A stretch of DNA of 64,000 nt, taken from Rosenbergiella nectarea. GTDB taxonomy: Bacteria > Pseudomonadota > Gammaproteobacteria > Enterobacterales > Enterobacteriaceae. The stretch's first letter is position 1. Each line of letters opens with the position of its first letter. Positions 1 to 8,339 of this stretch are shown piece by piece. A program made the position numbers and the translations under genes. Location: positions 59,831 to 123,830 of the forward strand of contig NZ_FOGC01000012.1 of the NCBI RefSeq assembly GCF_900111105.1. The letters are read 5' to 3'. The notes under the pieces were generated by a model. The model worked only from the letters and a program-made list of their open reading frames with translations, had not been told where the DNA came from and ran no database searches.

Positions 1-350
1 AACACCTGCTTAACCGAGAATTTTATTTAGGGTTGAACGGCTTTGAAGGACACTTCTCTCGCTATCCACAAGGCGCGTTTTATAAGCCGCACTACGACTG
101 TTTCGCTCAAGACAAACGCCGAGCGGTAACCCTGATTTTCTATATCAATCAGAACTGGCAACCCGAAAATGGCGGCCAGCTCTGTTTGCATTTACCGGAA
201 GGCAAAAAGGTCATCGAGCCGGTGGCTGGCAGCATGATCTGTTTCCTATCAGAACAAATCTTACATGAAGTCTTGCCGACGCAGGTCGAGCGGATGGCGC
301 TAACCGGATGGTTCGTTCGCCACCAAGGGCAAGACTACTTTTACAGCTAG
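1..350 (+). CDS. 2OG-Fe(II) oxygenase, C-terminal part (5' end outside window)
   Basis: The reading frame is open to the left edge (first full codon at position 3) and ends with TAG at 348-350, so this is the C-terminal ~115 residues of a longer protein. It carries the iron-binding HxD pair in KPHYD, the distal His in ILHEV and, about ten residues later, an Arg in GWFVR that would bind 2-oxoglutarate. That order is typical of the prolyl-4-hydroxylase/SM-20-like oxygenase fold. The substrate cannot be told from this fragment. The TTG at 33 is internal, because the upstream residues continue the frame without a stop. A terminator follows at 393-424. Confidence 0.8.
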   Translation, partial: HLLNREFYLGLNGFEGHFSRYPQGAFYKPHYDCFAQDKRRAVTLIFYINQNWQPENGGQLCLHLPEGKKVIEPVAGSMICFLSEQILHEVLPTQVERMALTGWFVRHQGQDYFYS

Positions 351-392
351 TTCTACACAAAATTTCCTACTTAATTTTCAGAATTGTGATCA

Positions 393-424
393 GCATGCCA
401 TACTAATGGCTTGCTTTTTTTTTT
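393..424 (+). terminator. Rho-independent terminator after the oxygenase gene
   Basis: GCCAT/ATGGC stem around the loop ACTA, extended by a GCA/TGC pair across a T-T mismatch, followed by a run of ten T. It lies 43 bases after the oxygenase stop and before the MFS gene, so it separates the two transcription units. Confidence 0.75.
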
Positions 425-475
425 ATATGGCAAATCTGCCCAGCTTTTTTCACACAGTTATTTAATGAGGTCGTT

Positions 476-1636
476 GTGTCACAAACGAAAACTGAACATC
501 TCGGATTGGCCCAGTTGGCATTAGCCCTCGGTGGCTTCGCCATTGGCACAGGCGAATTTGTGATCATGGGATTATTGCCAGACGTGGCACATGGGTTGCA
601 GAGTTCGATTACGCGGGCGGGCGATGCCATCAGTAGCTATGCCTTAGGCGTCGTGGTGGGTGCGCCGCTGATTGCGGTCCTTTTCTCACGCGTGTCACGT
701 CAGCGTTTATTGATCGCTTTAATGGGGCTGTTCGCGTTGGGTAACGTGGCCAGCGCCCTTGCGCCAGGCTATCTCTCCTTTGTGCTGATGCGTTTTATTA
801 CGGGTCTGCCACACGGTGCCTTCTTTGGGGTGGCCTCATTGGTCGCCGCCTCGATGGTGCCCGCGCATCAGCGTGGTAAAGCGATTGGCCGCATGATGTT
901 GGGCTTAACCGTGGCAACGTTACTTGGCGTTCCTGCGGTGTCATGGATTGGCCACCACTTAAGCTGGCAGCTCGCTTTCTGGTTTGTGGGGGCCTGTGCG
1001 GTCGTCTCGCTGCTCATGATCATTCGCTATGTGCCTTTCAGCCAAGGGGATCGTTCGGCACATCCATTACGGGAGCTGACAGCGCTTAAGAAGCCGCAAG
1101 TACTGTTAACCCTGCTGACCGGCGCAACCGGATTTGGGGGAATGTTCGCGGTCTTTAGCTATATCACCCCGACCATGATCCATTATGCGGGGATGAGTGA
1201 GGCACAAATTCCTTGGGTGATGGCCGCTTTTGGTCTCGGGATGATTGTCGGTAGCACCTTAGGGGGAAAGTTCGCAGACTGGAGTGTTCGCAAAACGATC
1301 GGTCTGTCGTTGTTATGGAATATCGCCATTATGGTGCTGTTCTGCTTCCTCTCAAAATACGTCATTACTGGCTTCTTGGCGGCATTTTTGATCGGTACTG
1401 CAGGGCTACTTATTCCTTCCCTACAAATCCGCTTAATGGATGTAGCGGGCGAAGCACAAACCTTAGCGGCCGCGATGAATCACTCGGCGCTGAATATGGC
1501 CAATGCGTTGGGGGCTTTCCTCGGTGGTGTCGTGATTGATGCGGGCTTAGGCTGGGTGTCAACGGCTTGGGTAGGAACGGTGTTAGCGGTAATGGGGCTG
1601 ATTATTTTTTTACTCTCATTACGAGTGAAGCATTAG
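476..1636 (+). CDS. MFS transporter, AraJ-like drug/sugar efflux family
   Basis: A 386-residue protein with about twelve hydrophobic segments. The N-terminus (GGFAIGTGEFVIMGLLPDVA) and the motifs YALGVVVGAP and GLPHGAFFGV closely match E. coli AraJ and the DHA1 group of proton-coupled efflux carriers, which act in the inner membrane. The start is GTG at 476, with a GAGG ribosome site just upstream. It stands alone between a terminator at 393-424 and the convergent dehydrogenase operon. The substrate is not predictable from sequence. It could be a sugar or drug exporter, and I do not assign it as the araJ orthologue. Confidence 0.88.
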   Translation: MSQTKTEHLGLAQLALALGGFAIGTGEFVIMGLLPDVAHGLQSSITRAGDAISSYALGVVVGAPLIAVLFSRVSRQRLLIALMGLFALGNVASALAPGYLSFVLMRFITGLPHGAFFGVASLVAASMVPAHQRGKAIGRMMLGLTVATLLGVPAVSWIGHHLSWQLAFWFVGACAVVSLLMIIRYVPFSQGDRSAHPLRELTALKKPQVLLTLLTGATGFGGMFAVFSYITPTMIHYAGMSEAQIPWVMAAFGLGMIVGSTLGGKFADWSVRKTIGLSLLWNIAIMVLFCFLSKYVITGFLAAFLIGTAGLLIPSLQIRLMDVAGEAQTLAAAMNHSALNMANALGAFLGGVVIDAGLGWVSTAWVGTVLAVMGLIIFLLSLRVKH

Positions 1637-1647
1637 TTTTACGCTTC

Positions 1648-1666
1648 CCGGCCCTTGAGGGGCCGG
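1648..1666. terminator. Inverted repeat between convergent genes, possible bidirectional terminator
   Basis: A perfect 7-base stem CCGGCCC/GGGCCGG with a 5-base loop lies between the stops of the MFS gene and the cytochrome c gene. It is preceded by TTTT (1637-1640) and followed by AAAA (1667-1670), so each strand has a short U stretch at a distance. The T runs are weak, hence moderate confidence. Confidence 0.5.
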
Positions 1667-1675
1667 AAAAGGTCA

Positions 1676-3097
1676 TCAAGATTTATGCTTTTGGCGACTA
1701 CGACGTAATCGCAGCCCTATTAGCAACAAGATCACCACAACGATGCCTACCGCAATGCCCGGCACCATATAAGGTTGTGCGGCCGCTAGGAAAGGCAAAC
1801 GCCCCCCTTTACGCATCCATGCCACATCACCCGCTTCAACCGTTACCTGCGGATTACCATAATTATGTAAGACATAATTACTGATATCGGCAATTTGTTG
1901 ATCGGTCAGTGGATCAACATAAGTCGGTGAAGTGAATGCTGGCATTAACACATCATGATCTTGAGTGGTCCGTCTTACCCCAAATAAAATAGCGGAGACT
2001 AGATTATCGGGATGGATCATGCCGGTGGCCGTGTTGTGGAATAACGACGGATAGGCTTGATTTGGACTGCCCGAACCATCCGGTTGGTGGCAACTGGCGC
2101 AGTTACCACTGAATAGCTTGGCACCACTACCGAGGGCGTTATAAGCATTATTCGGTGCGTCACCGCGGATCGCGGTTTCGACACTCACCGGCTTGCCGAA
2201 AGTGTAAGCCGCAGCCGTTTCTCCTTCAGTACGGATCGGTGTTGTCTGTTTAAGGTAAACGGCAATCGCTTTAAGATCGCTGTCCGGTAAATATTGCAAG
2301 CTATGCTCTACGGCTTCTGCCATGCCGCCAGCGGCTTGGTTTTTCCCTACCGCGCGACCGGTTTTGAGGTAGCTAACCAATTCATCGTCTCGCCATCCAC
2401 CAATACCACTGATCGGATCAGAGGTAATATTGGGGGCATACCAACTGCCTAATGGTGCGCCCGCCAGCGGCTGATCGTGTTTCTCTGCCATCATAAAGTT
2501 ACGCGGGGTGTGGCAGGTATCACAGTGTGCAAGCCCATTAACCAGATAATTACCACGATTCCATTCCGCGCTTTTGCTCTCATCCACCTTATAGCTGTCA
2601 GTGCTGCCGAAGATAGCGTTCCACATGCCCATGCTAAAGCGAAGATTAGAAGGGAAGGTGAGCTTGGTCAGCGTATTCGCCTTGTCCACCGGTTTAACGC
2701 TATGCATAAAATAGGCATAGAGCGCATGGACATCGTCGTCTGTCATAAGATGATACGAGGTATAAGGCATCGCAGGATAGAGATGCGCCCCATCAGGTCG
2801 AATACCTTCGCGGATCGCTCTGGCAAACTGTGCCTCACTGTATCCGCCAATACCTTGTGCCGAAGGAGTGATGTTAGTGGCATAAATCGCCCCCATCGGA
2901 GAAGCGATGGCATAGCCTCCTGAAAAGGCTGTTTTGCTGCCCGGCGCCGTGTGACAGGCCTGACAGTCAGAGGCGATAGCCACTTTCTCGCCTTGGGCAA
3001 TCAACGCTGCGCCTGCATCAGCCTCGGTTTGCGCGTAGGCCAATGGGGAGGTCGCCATCAGGGTCAATACCCACGCCAGTGTTTTGTTAAGCCGCAC
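1676..3097 (-). CDS. Cytochrome c subunit of a membrane-bound flavoprotein dehydrogenase (locus 1)
   Basis: A 473-residue precursor with a Sec signal ending near YAQ (residue 23). It has three CxxCH haem-c motifs, at residues 45-49, 192-196 and 333-337, as in the triple-haem subunits of gluconate, sorbitol, fructose and 2-ketogluconate dehydrogenases. A hydrophobic stretch at about 444-463 followed by RLRRSRQKHKS is a C-terminal membrane anchor with a basic cytoplasmic tail. It would carry electrons from the flavoprotein encoded just upstream (2-base gap) to ubiquinone on the periplasmic face. It is last in a small-large-cytochrome operon. The paralogue at 21639-22895 lacks this tail. Confidence 0.9.
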   Translation of the reverse strand: MRLNKTLAWVLTLMATSPLAYAQTEADAGAALIAQGEKVAIASDCQACHTAPGSKTAFSGGYAIASPMGAIYATNITPSAQGIGGYSEAQFARAIREGIRPDGAHLYPAMPYTSYHLMTDDDVHALYAYFMHSVKPVDKANTLTKLTFPSNLRFSMGMWNAIFGSTDSYKVDESKSAEWNRGNYLVNGLAHCDTCHTPRNFMMAEKHDQPLAGAPLGSWYAPNITSDPISGIGGWRDDELVSYLKTGRAVGKNQAAGGMAEAVEHSLQYLPDSDLKAIAVYLKQTTPIRTEGETAAAYTFGKPVSVETAIRGDAPNNAYNALGSGAKLFSGNCASCHQPDGSGSPNQAYPSLFHNTATGMIHPDNLVSAILFGVRRTTQDHDVLMPAFTSPTYVDPLTDQQIADISNYVLHNYGNPQVTVEAGDVAWMRKGGRLPFLAAAQPYMVPGIAVGIVVVILLLIGLRLRRSRQKHKS

Positions 3098-3099
3098 GA

Positions 3100-4755
3100 T
3101 TATACTCCCGCCTTTAAACGTTGAGCCATATCATGGGCCGCTTTTAATCCCAGCGCAGCCATGGTCAAGGTGCTGTTGACCACACTGGCGGAAGGGATGG
3201 CGCCACCCCCCGGTAACCAAAGGTTTTCATGGTCGAAGGCACGGCAATTGCTATCGACTACCGCATTCTTGACGGAATCTCCCATAATGGTGCCGCCCAT
3301 GATATGGTTATTCGCATTGAGACTAGTGGTAATGTTGAACTCTTTCGCGTTAAACAGCGAACCGATGTGACGCAGCTGGTCATGGGCTGCTTCAGCACCT
3401 TTGCGCACATAATCGCCGACATCATAGTGAATGTCAGGGGAAGCCAGGCCATGCGTATCGTTACGGTCAGCACTGAGCGTAAGGCGGTTATCGGGATCTG
3501 GTAACGGCTCTAAGCTTATCGATAGATCAACGCCGTGCGTCGAGCGGTAACGGATCTCGTCATCTAAAGCTTTACCGACCAAGCCTTTGGCTAAGGCCTG
3601 TTTTGTCGCGGGAACCACCCGTGAAATATTATTGAGGATCATCTTGTTCGCCGAGTAATCACGCCGGAAGTCACCGTCACGCGGGCCGACCATACAGCTA
3701 CTCTGCGCTGGACCGCGACCAAGCCACATCGGCTCTTCGGTCAGAAAGCTACAGTGGAAACCGGAATGGTCCATCATATTACGGCCGACCATATCGGAGC
3801 TGTTAGCGATCCCAGTAGGGTTATCTTTATTGGCCGCCAGCAGTAATAGGCGCGGCGTCTCGATACCGTTACAGGCTAAGGCGAACATTTTCGCCGAGGC
3901 TTTATGCGAAGCCTTCTGATTATCCAACCAGTGCACCGCCGTAATACGGTTTTGGCTATCGGTATCGATTTTATAGACCACAGACTCTGAAAGGACGACC
4001 GCGCCTTGACGTTCGGCACGCTCGACATGATGAATACCGTTATACATCGCGCCGATCGGGCAGATAGGTTGGCAGTTGTTGTTACCACAGCAGACAGGGC
4101 GGCCTTCCCAAGGGCGGGTACTCCGGCCTTGCGGAATCGGCACTAGGTTATAGCCATGTGGATTGACCACGCTGGCAAAATAATTATCGCCATGGGCGAA
4201 AGGCACCATCTCCATAGGATAAGGGCGGCTACGTTCGGCAGGAGATTGCATCGCGGGATCGTTTGGACCTGCGACGCCAATTTCATATTCCGCTTCGCAA
4301 TACCACGGCTCAAACTCTTGATAAGAGATCGGCCAATCGCGTCCGACTTGGTACTTGCGTTGCATTTCGAAATCGCTCGGATGATGACGCCAGCACGAGG
4401 CTGCCCAGTGCCAAGTCGTACCGCCAACAGTACGTAAGTAGCCTTGTTGAAAACTGCCTGCACTCGGGCCGGTGACGTTGACGTAATTATTCGGTGGAAA
4501 ATAGAGCGGGGCGGGTGCTAAAGGCGATTGCGGGTAGAGTCCTTGGAAATCGGAACCGGCACGATTGGCAAACGGCATATTACGCCAGTTTTCGACCGCT
4601 TGAGCACGGGTGATCCGCAGCCCTGCTTCGAGAACTAACACGGAATAACCCTGCGCCACCAATCGGTCCGCCATCATACCGCCGACAATACCGGATCCAA
4701 CGATCACAACATCGGCGCTCACATCGCCACTTGCAGTAAATTCTGGTTTTTTCAT
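3100..4755 (-). CDS. GMC-type FAD dehydrogenase large subunit (locus 1; sorbitol/fructose/2-ketogluconate dehydrogenase type)
   Basis: A 551-residue flavoprotein. The FAD-binding GxGxxG is at 20-25. The GMC C-terminal domain has a His in NNHIMGG near 484 and an Asn near 527, the usual catalytic pair. Cysteines at 222, 223, 228 and 232 (CCGNNNCQPIC) resemble the [3Fe-4S] cluster ligands known in fructose dehydrogenase. I chose the ATG at 4755: the frame is open further upstream, but that part overlaps the small-subunit gene and its residues look non-coding. The ribosome site before 4755 is weak. There is no signal peptide, so export probably depends on the Tat signal of the small subunit. The true substrate is unknown. 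Confidence 0.88.
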   Translation of the reverse strand: MKKPEFTASGDVSADVVIVGSGIVGGMMADRLVAQGYSVLVLEAGLRITRAQAVENWRNMPFANRAGSDFQGLYPQSPLAPAPLYFPPNNYVNVTGPSAGSFQQGYLRTVGGTTWHWAASCWRHHPSDFEMQRKYQVGRDWPISYQEFEPWYCEAEYEIGVAGPNDPAMQSPAERSRPYPMEMVPFAHGDNYFASVVNPHGYNLVPIPQGRSTRPWEGRPVCCGNNNCQPICPIGAMYNGIHHVERAERQGAVVLSESVVYKIDTDSQNRITAVHWLDNQKASHKASAKMFALACNGIETPRLLLLAANKDNPTGIANSSDMVGRNMMDHSGFHCSFLTEEPMWLGRGPAQSSCMVGPRDGDFRRDYSANKMILNNISRVVPATKQALAKGLVGKALDDEIRYRSTHGVDLSISLEPLPDPDNRLTLSADRNDTHGLASPDIHYDVGDYVRKGAEAAHDQLRHIGSLFNAKEFNITTSLNANNHIMGGTIMGDSVKNAVVDSNCRAFDHENLWLPGGGAIPSASVVNSTLTMAALGLKAAHDMAQRLKAGV

Positions 4756-4795
4756 GATGATTGATTTTATTGTTATTAATTTTAAGTATAAAAGA

Positions 4796-5392
4796 TTACA
4801 ACGCGTCGATGACGGCAGTGCTATTAGCGTCAGGCACTGGCGCGGTCCACCATAACGGCCCATTGCCACAATAGGTCGGCACGACCAATCCATCACTCAC
4901 CGTGCGATACATCCACGCTTGCTGGTAACTGACCAAGATGCCGTGATAATCATTGCCGACAGTGCCGGTGTACCATGCGGTGACTATTTGTTGGAGTCGC
5001 GCCTGCAGACCGGCTGCTTGGGCTTTTTCAGCAAAGGCGGTGGCACTCATGCCTTCTTGAATCATCTGTACCAAGGGAGTGATTTGTTGGGCGAAGTTAG
5101 GCACTTTTTTTACGAAAGCATTAAAGAAATGCGCCGCCAGTTCTGCATTCACTTGCTTATGTTCGGTAATAGCCTGTGTGATACGTATAAAGGCACGCAA
5201 CGTATCGCCTGAGGAGGCAGTATTCTGTGCAAGCCCGCTAAGAGGCAGTGAGGTGATAAAGCAGCCTGCGGTAACAATCAGCGAACTTTTTAGGAAACGA
5301 CGGCGATTAGTATCGATACCAACCCTATCGTAATCAGGTTGTGGGAGGTTAGGAGTCACGGTCTTCAAAACGGGATGTGATAAAGTTAACAT
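4796..5392 (-). CDS. Small subunit of FAD-dependent sugar dehydrogenase, Tat signal (locus 1)
   Basis: A 198-residue protein with a twin-arginine signal (NRRRFLKSS, residues 29-37) followed by a hydrophobic stretch. The C-terminal part (AWYTGTVG, YQQAWMYR, VVPTYCGNGPLWW) matches my recall of the small subunits of FAD sorbitol and fructose dehydrogenases rather than the gluconate dehydrogenase subunit-3 family seen at 24687-25418. Known role in the family: a chaperone-like partner that carries the large subunit through the Tat pore. It is the first gene of the three-gene operon, 40 bases before the large subunit. Gene order small-large-cytochrome matches sldSLC/kgdSLC arrangements. Confidence 0.8.
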   Translation of the reverse strand: MLTLSHPVLKTVTPNLPQPDYDRVGIDTNRRRFLKSSLIVTAGCFITSLPLSGLAQNTASSGDTLRAFIRITQAITEHKQVNAELAAHFFNAFVKKVPNFAQQITPLVQMIQEGMSATAFAEKAQAAGLQARLQQIVTAWYTGTVGNDYHGILVSYQQAWMYRTVSDGLVVPTYCGNGPLWWTAPVPDANSTAVIDAL

Positions 5393-5485
5393 GATATAGT
5401 GAAATACGTCTTAGATGTAAAAAGATTATAATGATTGAGAGGAAGACGTCTGGGCGGTAAGCCAACGACTTACCGCTTAATAGTG

Positions 5486-6970
5486 TTACTGGCGATGCGT
5501 TGAAACGCGTTGATGAATGGCTTCGCTTCGCCCGGCAAGTCCGACTAATGTCACTTCACAACCATGACGATGGTAACGATGTTCGATGGAATCAAGCACG
5601 CTAACACTCGACGCATCCCACACCTGTGCTTCAGAGAGGTCGATGACAACCTGCTTTGGATCATTGGCGTAGTCAAAATGTTCATAGAGATCGTTACTGC
5701 TGGCGAAGAATAGCGGGCCTTGCACCTGATAGGTGACACGTTCACCTGATTGCGAAAGCGACCGCTGGGCAACGATAATGTGGCTGATCCGTGTGGCAAA
5801 CAGTAGTGACGCAAAGACTGCGCCGACGACGACACCCAGTGCTAAATTACTGGTCCATACCGTGATGACCACGGTGAGCAGCATTATTAAGGTCTCACTA
5901 ACCGGTAATCGACGCAATGTCTTAGGCTGCAAGCTGTGCCAATTTATCGTTTTAACCGATACAATCACCATGATCGCCGCTAAGACCACCATCGGTATTT
6001 TCGCCATCACTTGACTCAATACGCTGACTAACAATAGTAAGACGCATGCGGCAACGATGGTAGAAACGCGACTGCGGGCTTTACCCAGTTCGACGTTGAC
6101 AATGGTTTGACCGATCATGGCACAGCCTGCAACGCCGCCGTAGAATGCGGCCAAAATATTGGCTATCCCTAATCCCCAAGACTCGCGGTGTTTATTCGAT
6201 GGGGTATCCGTTAACTCATCAACCAACTTAGCCGTTAACAATGACTCCATTAGGCCAACTAAGGCTACACTGATTGCGGCGGGCCAGATAATACTCAGCG
6301 TGTGCCAATTAAGCGCCACCTGCAGTGAATTAAAGCTAGGCAGCCCAGGGGACATACTGCCTTCATCCCCGACATTCGGTAATCGTAGGCCGGTATAGGC
6401 AACGACTGCGGTAAGCAAAACAATGGCGACCAGCGGAGCAGGGATGGCGGTAAAGAGACGAGGCAAACCGAATACGATAACTAACGTAATCGCGAAAAAC
6501 AGCCATACCATCGGCCCATGGCCAATGATATGGGGAACTTGTGCCATAAAGATCAGGATACCTAAAGCATTCACAAAACCTGTCATCACTGATTGGGGGA
6601 TATAGCGCATCATTCTCGCTAATCCTAACCAACCAAACACAATTTGTATTACTCCCGCCATCACAACCGTCGGTAAAATATAGTTCACGCCATGTGCAGC
6701 GACCATGGGTCCGATGACCAAGGCGACTGAACCGGCTGCGGCACTGACCATCGCCGGGCGACCGCCAATGAAGGAGAGGGTTAAGCAGATCACAAAGGAT
6801 GCAATCAGACTGACTTTAGGGTCGACACCAGAAATGACCGAGAACGAAATAACTTCGGGGATCAGGGCCAGGGCGGTGACAATACCCGCTAAACTCTCGG
6901 TAATCAGTTTTCCGGGGGAGGTCAGTACCGTTTTAACTTGCCCAGCTTTTGCTGCAGAACAGGGTTCCAT
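5486..6970 (-). CDS. SulP family anion transporter with C-terminal STAS domain
   Basis: A 494-residue inner-membrane protein with ten or more hydrophobic segments and the SulP N-terminal pattern (SLAGIVTALALIPEVISFS). A soluble STAS domain follows from about residue 400 (VVIDLSEAQVWDASSVSVLDS). SulP proteins carry sulfate, bicarbonate or dicarboxylates; the sequence does not say which. It stands between the locus 1 dehydrogenase (same strand, 93-base gap) and the opgC remnant. No clear terminator separates it from either, so it may be its own unit. Placement next to a sugar-acid oxidising system is suggestive only. Confidence 0.88.
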   Translation of the reverse strand: MEPCSAAKAGQVKTVLTSPGKLITESLAGIVTALALIPEVISFSVISGVDPKVSLIASFVICLTLSFIGGRPAMVSAAAGSVALVIGPMVAAHGVNYILPTVVMAGVIQIVFGWLGLARMMRYIPQSVMTGFVNALGILIFMAQVPHIIGHGPMVWLFFAITLVIVFGLPRLFTAIPAPLVAIVLLTAVVAYTGLRLPNVGDEGSMSPGLPSFNSLQVALNWHTLSIIWPAAISVALVGLMESLLTAKLVDELTDTPSNKHRESWGLGIANILAAFYGGVAGCAMIGQTIVNVELGKARSRVSTIVAACVLLLLVSVLSQVMAKIPMVVLAAIMVIVSVKTINWHSLQPKTLRRLPVSETLIMLLTVVITVWTSNLALGVVVGAVFASLLFATRISHIIVAQRSLSQSGERVTYQVQGPLFFASSNDLYEHFDYANDPKQVVIDLSEAQVWDASSVSVLDSIEHRYHRHGCEVTLVGLAGRSEAIHQRVSTHRQ

Positions 6971-6994
6971 TCATTTTACCTTGTGAAAAACGTA

Positions 6995-8123
6995 TTATTT
7001 ATTATTGCTTTTACCTGAAAAGAGGAATCTCAACACAGGAATGCGCTGATGAATTTCGTAAAGGATAAATGATACGCTAAAAACCATTACTAATCCTGCA
7101 AAAAAACCAAGGTAATTTTTAGGGATTGCGGGACTTACATATAAGCCATATACCAAGGTTAGGGGATGGTGGACTAAGTAAATAAATAAGGAGGCATTGA
7201 CTAAGTAACTGACCGCGGGCGAATGGATATTTAATAATCGGTAGCCACTGCTAAAGCAGATATTAAGCATACAGATCCTCATTACCATCGAGATTAACGC
7301 ATCAAGCTCATATAGCCAGCCTACGCCTGAATTGTAATGTTGATTGTAATGGTAGGCACTAAAGGCGACGACTGTACCCATCCATAACAGCGGGTGTGGC
7401 TTAATAAAGCGTGCTTTTGATGAAGTGATTTGCCAAGCCAGCGCGCCTAGCATTAAAGAAAGGCAAATAGAATAGCACCTGCATCACCACGATGTTCATT
7501 AGCGCATCTTTCATCACCAAGGGCAGGGTCAGTAGGAGTAGACGGCGAAGTAAGCACCAAACCAAAATACTCAGTGTTAACCCACCCAGGACCTGCCACC
7601 AGCCAATCTGTTTATGTTGCCACTGTTCAGTACGCTGTTTAAGGAAATGAAATAATTGATAACCGATCATCGTTAATAAACACAGAATCAGTTAAAACCA
7701 TAAATGGGAGATAAGCTCCCAACACAGAGTATTATATTTTTCATACAGCGTGAACTGAGACCAGTTAGGAAATTTATCCGAGACATTTTTCAACAGTCTA
7801 CATTGCGGCAGCGTAATTAAGGGGATTGCCGCGAGAAATGGAATACCGACTCTTTCCAGACGAACTTTTAACCAGCGATGGGGCGAGTAGCGTAAGAAAA
7901 GCATATAAGAAAAATAGCCGGAAATGACGAAAAATACTTGCATCCGAAACGAGTGAATACATTCATTAAAAAGGGTCAATCCGAAGGATGACGTTGGGCT
8001 ATTGACCGTCCAATGCTGTGAAAAATAAATTAGCGATACGTGGAAAGGGACCGCGAGCAGCACCAGGATTGCGCGGATTCAATCGGGAAAATATTCACGT
8101 AGTTGGGATTGGGCAGACATCAT
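6995..8123 (-). pseudogene. opgC: Decayed opgC (mdoC), osmoregulated periplasmic glucan succinyltransferase
   Basis: Three consecutive reading-frame pieces together align along the whole of E. coli OpgC, an acyltransferase-3 membrane protein that succinylates periplasmic glucans. Lesions: an in-frame TGA at 8079-8081 (about codon 14, between YFPD and IRAILVLL), an in-frame TAA at 7692-7694 (after SHLWF, where E. coli continues with Leu), and one extra base near 7453-7454 that shifts frame between FYLPFF and LGALAW. The rest is well preserved, including [20 protein letters not shown] and NASLFIYLVHHPLTL, so the decay is recent. It is divergent from intact opgGH, as in E. coli. Start at ATG 8123 (or 8120). 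Confidence 0.9.
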
Positions 8124-8339
8124 CTATACCCATCGTCTAGGGTGTATTTGGCACGATTACGGCTAAGATTAACGTAAGTATATCAGACAACGTTATGCGA
8201 ATTGGGGTTTCGTAAAACTATCCGAAAAATCCGGCTTTTCTAATAAAAAGAAACTATCATTCGAAGATGACTGTCAGAATGCTGCCGAATCAATTATTAT
8301 AAGCTTAGTCAGTTTGGAACATATTTTTAAGGGGGCGAT

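Noticed and set aside
2477-2923. 148-residue plus-strand frame inside the locus 1 cytochrome gene
   Set aside because: Antisense shadow; the minus-strand gene has a clear signal peptide, haem motifs and family identity.
4756-4896. N-terminal extension of the locus 1 flavoprotein
   Set aside because: It overlaps the small-subunit gene, and its residues do not look like any part of GMC enzymes; the FAD motif follows closely after ATG 4755.
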